Positions 56,005-64,000 of a stretch of DNA of 64,000 nucleotides are shown one piece after another. How positions within the stretch are numbered: position 1 is the stretch's first letter; each line of letters begins with the position of its first letter. The notes beneath the pieces were generated by a model that ran no database searches, had not been told where the DNA came from, and saw nothing but the letters and a program-made list of their open reading frames with translations. Source of the DNA: Amaurobius ferox (lineage: Eukaryota > Arthropoda > Arachnida > Araneae > Amaurobiidae); NCBI GenBank assembly GCA_951213105.1, contig OX578135.1, forward strand, positions 165,220,750 through 165,284,749, written 5' to 3'. The position numbers were made by a program, and so were the translations under genes.

Positions 56005-57824
56005 CCGTAATTTCCTACGCATATTCCGTGGTTTATCTATTTAAAAAAAACTACAAATTTTGAAGAGGTGCATTATTCGCGGCAATTTTTTCCAAGCAGA
56101 GAAAACAATGTTTGCGCGAATATAAAATATTGTTACGAACATGAAAAATGACTTCATTGGCATTTTTAAGTGAAAAACACCGTACAGGCAGCCATTCTTA
56201 TGACGTGAATCTAGGGTCGCCATGTCAGGACTGTCGGTTCAGGGTTACCAGATTTGGCGAATTTTCAAATATTCAAGCACCTTCTCGATATAACAAACAA
56301 AATAAAAACGAGCCCCTTCTGGAAGTTTCCATTGAGAGTATACAGGATGTCCCAAAAAGATTGAAACGTGCTTTAATTCTTTACCTGTTGGAGATAAGGG
56401 GACAATATAAATTGCAAACGTGTTGAAAGTAAGGTAGGAAATAAGGCTACGTTAATGAGATAGTCCTCCCATTCATTTTCAAAAAGTTACACTTTTTAAA
56501 TTTTTATACGACCCCCTTAGACAAATTTGGTCCATCAGAAAATTTTTATTTTTAATGCAACGAGATCATTAAAAAAAAAACGCATATCTGTATCTTTAAA
56601 ATCAACTGAATTATGATAAAGGAAAAAATCTGACTTATGCCACTTTTTCGTACCATGGGAAAGGCTGTTTCATCAGGGAAAATAGGGATCATAAACAAAT
56701 TGACGATGGAAATTGTTTATATAAAAAAGAGCACTTAAAAATACTTAATTATTGAAAAAGTACTTAGTTATTGAAAAGTACTTAAGAATTCGTGATTGCA
56801 TCATGAGCCTAGGCGGAATTTGCAAACATGTCTCCTATGTATTATCATCCAGTTTTATCTTCTTTTGTAATATGTCACACATTTACATTTCTAATTTGAT
56901 ATAGGGTCCCCATTCACAATGTTCAATTTTCAATTAAATATAACTCGCTCAATTTTAAAGATACAGATATGCGAGGGTTTTTTAATGGTCTTGTTGCATT
57001 AAAAATAAAAAATAAAATCTGATTGACCCAATTTGTCTAAGGGGGTCGTATAAAAATTTAAAAGGTGTAACTTTTTGAAAATGAATGGGAGAACCATTTC
57101 ATTAACGTAGTCTTATTTCCTACCTTCCTTTTAACATTTTTGCAATTTACATTGCCCACTTATCTCCAACAGGTAAAGAATTAAGGCGCGTTTCAATCTT
57201 TTTGAGACACCCTGTATAAAAGAAAACATCGTTCAGTTGGTCGTGATAGGAACTGCATTAAATTGTGAAGTACGTCAATATTTTGAAAATAGTATTAGCT
57301 GTTTTATGAAATGAGTGGAGCATTTAATTACTGTTTTACTGTACATGATAGTTGTTTAGTGGCCTTGTAAGATAGTTATCGACCAATTTGCTATGTATTG
57401 TTCCTGTTTAAGACGTGCTTGTAAATAAACATGCTAGTTATCCAGAAATTTGGACGCATTCTTGTATCCTGAAAGTGCACACATGATTCCAAAGGATATG
57501 TCATAATAATCTAAAGCAGCCTTGTAAAGAAGCATTGTGCTAATGCAAAATAAAATATTTTTTGTTAGCATCTGTTCTTCTGAAGTAACGATGTTTAATT
57601 TAGCATTGCCACCTTGTCACTGATTCAAATGCAACGTAAATTTTATCATTTTAATTATTTTTGCGTGGATGAGGGGGAAATAACCAATCTGACGCGCCGA
57701 TTTTACATGTGAATTATACGGCGCTGCGGATTGTACGAAGATATTTTTTTTCTCTCTCTCTCTCTTTCTGAAAAACGCGTTTGCGGATTATGCGCCACCG
57801 ACGATTATACGCAAGAAAATACGG
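56005..57824. mobile_element. TA-flanked element with CCGTA termini
   Basis: Left end CCGTAATTTCCTACGCATAT, right end ATTATACGCAAGAAAATACGG, TA outside both (56,003-56,004; 57,825-57,826). The TIR reads about CCGTAWTTTCYTRCGYATAW. It contains a nested 872 bp element (56,343-57,214); about 950 bp of its own sequence, no transposase seen. TA plus short TIR suggests Tc1/mariner/pogo type. Confidence 0.65.
56343..57214. mobile_element. 872 bp nested TIR element
   Basis: Starts CAGGATGTCCCAAAAAGATT and ends AATCTTTTTGAGACACCCTG, with TA on both sides (56,341-56,342; 57,215-57,216). Arms of ~280 bp: CTTTACCTGTTGGAGATAAG against CTTATCTCCAACAGGTAAAG; TTTTATACGACCCCCTTAGA against its complement. No coding capacity. 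CAGGRTGTCYC ends resemble X2 and the element at 29,707. Confidence 0.92.
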
Positions 57825-57826
57825 TA

Positions 57827-58774
57827 AATGTCAATGGCTTTTCTATGAGGATTTTAGACGTGAATGTAAATATAACTGTGTTTGGACTTATAAGTTAAGT
57901 CAAAAACACCCAATTTCAATTTACGTGACGTTAATCCAATGCCAAAAATAGTGTGATTTGGATATTGTACGCACACCACATTATTTCCTTAAGAAAGAAG
58001 AAAAGTCTTTGCATTCTGTAGGGGAAATCATGTGCTGCCGACAACAGATTTGTTTTCTCTCTATCTCCATCAGTGACGAAGCGTCAGCGGAGACAGCGTC
58101 TATCCAAATAATTTACGATCAAAATTTTTATGTGTCTGTGTAAATATAATATTTTTGCTCCGTCTGGCGCAGAACTCAATTCCGGCTCCTTTCTTGTTTC
58201 CTCTAAACGCCAGTCGAAATTTTCAAAAGAGACGAATCTGTCTCCGTCGCAATTTCTACCCTGGTTACGTCTATTCTTTGATAGACATGTCTAAACTACA
58301 AAGAAAGGGCCGTTTTCCTTAATAGTTTCTTTTTCCCCCGCTCAAATATAGGGTTTGGGACTATGACACACGATCGTTAATTCCCAGAACGTCCGCGTTC
58401 TCGTGTAATAAGTCAATCTAATCATGTTTCTAATTTTTCGGAAGCTAAGATCATTTTGACTCCTCATTCCATTTTTCAATTGGACTTTCTTGAAAGTTTT
58501 TCGATTGTTTCTCAGTCCAACTCTCTTATTACTGACCATTGTCCATTCTTCCCTTCTGCTTGGAAATCTCTGGTTTAATTTTCGATTTCGTTTCCCTCCT
58601 TCTTCATATTTCCGTCTTTTTCATCCTTTTTGCTGGTTCGGGCATTTTTAATTGTTTGGGCTTTTAAAATCAACTGTACAAGTGAATCCTTTTTTTGTGG
58701 ACATTCACTTTCCTTTTAGGTATTTTACTGTTCACTCATTGTGTCCCACTCCCCTTCCTTCATTCTTCTTTCTT
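57827..58774. other. no gene seen
   Basis: Contains pyrimidine-rich stretches and short ORFs without motif. Confidence 0.4.
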
Positions 58775-59000
58775 TCGACCCAAACCGTCCGACCTACCAG
58801 AAGGTAAGGTATCTGTTTAGACGGCCGGGACAGTGTCACCCAATTTAAACCGGAACCCAGTGTGGGTGACATCCACAGGGACAATTCCCTCCTTCCCCTG
58901 CCACCAACCTCTCTGAAGGACATACTAACCCACATGGAATTGAACTCGAATCATCCGAGTGCAATCCCCGGTCGCTAACCACTGGTTTGTCTCACCCCTT
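58775..59000 (-). repeat. SINE with tRNA-like head
   Basis: Minus strand: gagacaaaCCAGTGGTTAGC head with box A-like TGGTTAGCGACC and box B-like GAGTTCAATTCC, then the SINE body with an internal deletion, ending ggtcggacggtttgggtcg. Confidence 0.85.
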
Positions 59001-59019
59001 CCTTCCTCCATTCTTTCTT

Positions 59020-59293
59020 CGACCCAGACCGTTCGACCTACCCGAAGGTATAAGGTATCTGTTTGGACGACCGGAAAGAACCACCCAATTTAGACTAGAA
59101 CCCAGTGGGAGTGGCATCCGCAGAGACCGCCTCCTTCCCCTACCACCAACCTCTCAGAAGGACTTACGGACCCACATATTTAACGTGCGCGTACTCCGCG
59201 TGAACACGGAGACAGTTTGGGTAGGCCGGAAATCGAAATCTGGTTTTTCGAAGACAACCCATTCACGCTAACCACTGGACTGTCTCACCCCTT
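59020..59293 (-). repeat. SINE with tRNA-like head
   Basis: Minus strand: GGGGTGAGACAGTCCAGTGG, box A-like TGGTTAGCGTG, box B-like GATTTCGATTTCC, full body with GAGTACGCGCACGTTAAATA, ending gggtcgaagaaag. It lies directly behind the previous SINE, and the junction 'CTCACCCCTTCCTTCCTCC' recurs after both. Confidence 0.87.
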
Positions 59294-59864
59294 CCTTCCT
59301 CCCTTAGTTTTTTACCTCCTTTTTATTTTCTTGCCCTTGGCAACACCCTTTCCCTGCTTCAGTTACCTTTGCTGTTCGTGCATCATTCGGCAAACTTTCT
59401 CTCACAATTAAAGGTTGCGATTTCTCTGTATCCTGACGAAGAAGGCTGTTTTCTTCCTTCAAAATCTGTCAGTACTATCATTTTGTGTTGTATGCTGCTT
59501 CTAACGAAGTATGTCGACGTATGTATTTGATATTTATGAGACATTCTTCTCATAATATTCAGATGTTTTAATTTAGCAGATAGATTCTTTGATTTTTATT
59601 TCAAATTTGCTTCAATTTTACAATATTATTAAAATATTTCAACATCCTCTTAATAAGATATCAAAACCGTGAAACTATAGCCAAACGGATGCGAATTATT
59701 GTTGCAGTTAATCCCATCTACGTGCTGGAAACCTTGTGTATAGTTTGTTTGCACCCCTACCTAAAATATACTAAGATTTTATTGAAATACATACGTCTGT
59801 GCGTACATTTATGTGTGCACAAGTGCGTCTGCATGCATGCATGTACGTTTGTGTATGCGGCTGG
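59294..59864. other. no gene seen
   Basis: No motif found; GT/GC-rich alternating stretch at about 59,795-59,850. Confidence 0.4.
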
Positions 59865-59925
59865 CGGGTATGTGGCGCCTAGCCGACTCAAATTCCTTGT
59901 TTCATCAAAGCTTGAAAACCACTGA
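59865..59925 (-). mobile_element. possible hAT-like terminus
   Basis: Minus strand CAGTGGTTTTCAAGCTTTGA followed by a GGCTAGGCGCC patch resembles hAT ends (CAGTGGTTCTCAAAC type). No partner end or duplication found. Confidence 0.35.
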
Positions 59926-59971
59926 TCTAGAATATTTCTCTGGATAATTAGAATGGATACGTGTCAATTTT

Positions 59972-60244
59972 AATAAACTATCAAATTAAAGGCAACCAAT
60001 CATAGGTTTAAAAAGTCATTTAATAGAACCACCTTTCTCGACGTACATATAAGTTTACAGAGCCAAAGCGCTTTCAGACATCACCATGACCTTCACCAGT
60101 GGCGAAAATTTCGCCACTGACGAAAGGCATCATGATGCTCGAAAGCGCTTTGGCTCTGTAAACTTATGTATACCTGAAGAAATGTGGTTTTATTAAATGA
60201 CTTTTTAAACCTATGATTGGTTGTCTTTAATTTAATAGTTTATT
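59972..60244. mobile_element. 273 bp MITE with ~105 bp TIRs
   Basis: Left arm AATAAACTATCAAATTAAAG..GAGCCAAAGCGCTTTC and right arm GAAAGCGCTTTGGCTC..AATTTAATAGTTTATT. The centre contains a second hairpin GTGGCGAAAATTTCGCCAC. Confidence 0.9.
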
Positions 60245-63079
60245 TATCTGGATTTCAATTGTTTTATTTGACTGTGCAGACGACAAAATATATTTATTGC
60301 CCAAAGTGTATAATCAACGTTTTCTATATGAAATGCGGTTTCTTTTGCAACTGAAAATTCATCTCACTAAATTTTTATTTCAGATGTAAAACAACCAAGT
60401 AAAATTTACATGTGCCTTTCACAGATCTGTAACTTATACACATTTCTTCGCGTACCACCACTGGGCCACGGATCGCTATGCGAGGGACATTGTATTCAGG
60501 ACCTGATCAAGCCAACGTGGGGTCTAGAGTCTGGTGTTAATTCGGGGCCCCATACACTACTCACGGCATACCAAACACGTGCTGAACATCAACACATAAT
60601 AAACATAGGGGGGGGGGGGGGTCATATCCCCAATGACCCTTTTGTACATGTAGAAAACTTCCAAACCATTTATTTTAAAGTGATATATTAAGACTTTGAA
60701 AAAGGATATATAATATATAAGACTATTAACATATTTTATAATTAAAAATAAAAACTAGTTACCAGTTTTAAATAAATTAAAAAACTATTTCTGTTTAAAT
60801 TTTTTATCACATACAAAACTTAAGGGCCGCTTAAAAATTTAGGGCCCATGGCCGTGGCCCCGGAGGCTAGTGCGTTAGGTTTCTATCGCCCATAGATACA
60901 GAAGAACCTCTTCTGTCTCGTCCCTCTCCCTCCTCCTCCTCCTCCTCTCTCTCTATGTGTGCGTGTGACTTTAGTAGACTTTTAGCTAGTAACTAATTTA
61001 TATCTCTTAATTTGAAGCGTGTGCATATAAATAGCTTGAAACCCCTTTTAAATCCTTATACAGTGAATATTTCAAATCGTCTGCCAAGTTAGTTTATTTT
61101 TGCATTCATCCTGCTTTTCTTTAACAATCCCTATTGCCATCCAAGAAAAACTAAAGAAAATAACAATGTGCTTCTTTGCCAGAACAGAACTCTGGCGACC
61201 GTATAATCCGATCTTTTCTAAAAAAGAACTAAGTTTCAACTTGTTCGCCGATACGTGATTCGCAATCGATATTTTCACTCCTCCTCATGCTCGCCCAGAA
61301 GGTGCGAAAACTCATTTGTAGTCCGGTGGCAGAACGAAACGCTATGCTTCTTTTTATTTTATTATTATTATTTCTTTAATATATAAAACAGAACCTGTTC
61401 CCCGTTCGTAACTGACAAATAAAAAAAAAAAAGCTGAGATGGAACGCGATAACATTGTTTATATTTTGAGGAACATGTCTCATTTAAAATGTGTTCCCGT
61501 TTGAAACGTTGATGAAACAGGTTGGAAAATAAAACTTCTAAAATCGCATCAACATATTGGGAGGAGGGGGGTGGGGTAAATTTCTTTTGTAGCATAAAAT
61601 GGCACAGATTTATGAATTTCATGTAGTTATTTCAAAATCTCCAGTGCCATTTTTACCTCGGTAAGTCTAGTGTATTAAAAGAAAGCCGTCGTCCGGGGAA
61701 AAATAAAATAAAATAAAATAAAAAACACCCAACCGAACTGTTGAATTTATATCGCGAAACAAAACGGAAGATATCATTCGATAGCGATTAATGTCTTCTA
61801 CAAATATCAATATTTAAAATTTGCGTAAGGGACCATCTTCATAGTTCTTTTGGCACTCACTCCGAAACTTTCAAGGACAACCCTCATTGATCATTATGCA
61901 TATTCGGATTCATTGAAAACCTTAATGCAGATAATAAAAGAATAATGAAGAAAGGCCAAACATTGACCGAGAAAATCCTTAAAAACCATAAATATTAAGG
62001 GTGTGTCTCAAAATGAAACTCTGCAGCAGAAAATGTGATTTCCGATCTGATAGTCTGGTTCCGATAGTATTAGTACTGGGTCCGTGCATTCGCTGCATAT
62101 GAGTTCTGTCGACGGCTCTGCATATAAGGTGGTTGAAAAGAAAACTTATATAGGGGGACAATAAATAACAATAAATAAAATTACTGGTTGTAAAAATATA
62201 ACTTTTCGATACTTTCTTTAAGAAAGCAGGCATAGCACTACAATTGAAAGGTGACTACAATTATTTCGAGCAGTTGTTTCTCAGTGGTTGTTAAAAGCAC
62301 ACGCTGTTTTTGAAGACCTGAAGAGGAGGGCTTAAAACACCTTCTAAATAATTGTAGGCACTTATATCATCCTAAGCGTGGTTTCTTCAAAGAAGTATTA
62401 GAAATTTATATCTATATAGGATCATGGTTGGAAAGAAATCTACGTGCGGTAGTTGAAAAGTATCAAAATTTCAATTTGAAACCCAGTGAATTTTTCTTTC
62501 GCACATTTCATCACAAAAGCAAAACATTTTCAAGCGGAAATTGATCTGAATGGAATTTTAAGTTATTGTCGATTCGTTTTTTGTATTACATCATTATTCT
62601 TTCTTCATTATTCTTTTTTGTGTAACTTTCTCATACTATTGTGTAGGGAAAATATTTTGTTCTCCGGAAAATTTCCGACTTCCACATCTTGACGGATAAG
62701 TGCGTTCTTAAGTACTCCTGAACCTTTGTCGAACAGTTTTGTGAAGGTGTGTGTATGTGTGTGTGTGTAGACACCACTATAACTCACCAATTGCACGAAT
62801 CGCTAGCAAATTTTATGGGTAGATACATTGTATGAAAAACTACATTATATTTAGTGATTTTTAGTCATTTTCTTGTTTATAGAGTTCGAATTATTCAAAT
62901 TCTGAGATTTCCAAAGCATTATTTTTTATGGGAAACATTAATTCCTGGGACAATGCTGGTATAGTATTTAGCGGAAACGATAGTTTGAACTACGCTATAG
63001 ATGTTAATGGTATCACAGATGTATGTATATCAGATGTTAATAGCATATATATTAGCACAAATAAGACAAATGCATATAT
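60245..63079. other. no gene seen
   Basis: AT-rich with G-run (60,608-60,621), CCT/CTCT-rich stretch (60,925-60,955), AAATA repeat (61,700-61,723), GT repeat (62,747-62,768). Short ORFs only, none with a recognised motif. Confidence 0.4.
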
Positions 63080-63507
63080 AGTGATATCTCGTTAAGACGG
63101 ACAGCCAAGGTCCAACAAGCGAGAGACCATTATAACAGGAGTCCATAAATTTGACGTAAAATAGTAATGAAATAGTAAAATGACAGTAATTTACTAATGA
63201 TAATGAAAGTTTGTTATCCTCACGTATGTAACATATTAGGTAACATATTAAGTAAATTGAAAAATACAACCTTAAAACAAAAAAGACAGAAACATTTAAT
63301 CAAAAAATAATGAGGTCAAAATGAAAAACATATCAATATTCGAAGTATAATGGTATATAAATTTTATCTATCTTAACGAATGATCAAACGTATTAAGCGA
63401 TGTTTATAACACGCAATGTCCATAAACCTTAACCGGGGAATCTGTATTTGTACGTAATAACGAGAAATCCATCTTAAACAGGTGCCATCTTAACGAGAGT
63501 CCACTGT
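63080..63507. mobile_element. pogo/Tigger-like MITE
   Basis: Left end (A)GTGATATCTCGTTAAGACGG and right end CCATCTTAACGAGAGTCCACTG with TA outside. CAGTGGA-TCTCGTTAAGA-GG ends are typical of pogo-type elements. About 430 bp, no ORF of note. Confidence 0.75.
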
Positions 63508-63515
63508 AATTCAAT

Positions 63516-63740
63516 GGCTTCTCTAAGCTGTTGCCAACTTAAAAAAAAATAAAATAGAAACTTTAGAACTCATGAAAGGATCATACAAATGGACCTAAAT
63601 AATACATAGGCTATAAATGTTTGGGTAAGCTGGCTTCTCTAAACTGCTGCCAACTTAAAAAAAATTAAAAAAGAATAAAACTCCTGAAAAGATCATACGA
63701 ATGGACCTAAATAATATATGGGCTATGAATGGTTTTGGTA
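63516..63740 (+). repeat. 115-bp tandem duplication
   Basis: GGCTTCTCTAARCTGYTGCC begins at 63,516 and again at 63,631; both units contain AATGGACCTAAATAATA and end near TGGTAAG. Confidence 0.93.
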
Positions 63741-64000
63741 AGTTGAATGGAGCCATAGGTATTTAGTGAATAAATACATTTCTAACATGAAATATACTAT
63801 CCCCTCTCTCGCAAACTGTAACCCTTCTTAAATTATACTACAAAAATTATTAGCAATATCGGTAATATATCAACAATTTATATCTTGTATATCACAAAGT
63901 GTGGGAGAAGTCATTGCCCCACTCTGTAATATAGATATAATTTTTTTTTATCACAGAGTTTCATGATAAAAAAAATACTTTTTATCATAAAATATTTATA
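63741..64000. other. no gene seen
   Basis: AT-rich tail of the window; TTTATCATGAAAC-type short inverted repeats near 63,950-63,990. Confidence 0.4.

Noticed and set aside
60410..60691. 93-codon ORF as a host gene
   Set aside because: Gly run comes from a poly-G tract; no motif, no splice context.

Overview
The window is eukaryotic, AT-rich, non-coding DNA packed with transposable elements. I found no convincing host gene, no spliced gene and no cellular RNA gene. The mixture of Tc1/mariner transposases, a DUF4817-type mariner transposase, a ZBED/SCAND3-like hAT element, permuted Penelope-like retroelements and a 5S/tRNA-headed SINE suggests an arthropod, most likely an arachnid such as a spider. 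That host call is inference from element style, because no host gene confirms it.

Layout. 1-9,090: decayed SINEs, and a cluster of copies of a ~1.2 kb repeat (family A) lying between two hAT-like ends, with a full 5S-headed SINE at 7,640-7,989. 9,935-15,930: two inverted-repeat elements, a dead Tc1 transposase, Penelope-like fragments around long (AT)n tracts, a MITE and a copy of repeat family S. 15,970-27,897: the standout object, an 11.9 kb near-perfect palindrome with arms of 5,897 and 5,951 bp, an 80 bp spacer, a 6-bp direct repeat (GGCGCA) at its borders and 5'-AG termini. The arms hold tandem arrays and no recognisable genes. 28,703-29,038: a three-armed hairpin repeat. 29,707-32,881: a mariner-type element with ~700 bp TIRs, split by a 961 bp solo LTR. 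33,440-39,900: LINE and Tc1 remnants and two non-autonomous TIR elements in inverted orientation. 40,195-48,575: SINE and several Penelope-like copies, including one degraded GIY-YIG-then-RT element at 45.1-48.1 kb. 48,655-53,331: a second dead Tc1, another family A copy, and a hAT element with a perfect 8-bp target duplication. 53.6-64 kb: sparse fragments, tiny SINE tails with 14-15 bp duplications, nested TA-flanked elements, two SINEs in tandem, a MITE and a pogo-like MITE.

The recognisable proteins are transposases or reverse transcriptases. Nearly all are broken by stops or frameshifts; one Penelope RT fragment (171 codons, 42,833-43,348) is open but partial. They do not form a pathway. 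The biology here is insertion history: which element landed in which, at what target, and how inverted structures arose. All comparisons were made by eye, so repeat borders without a target duplication are approximate.
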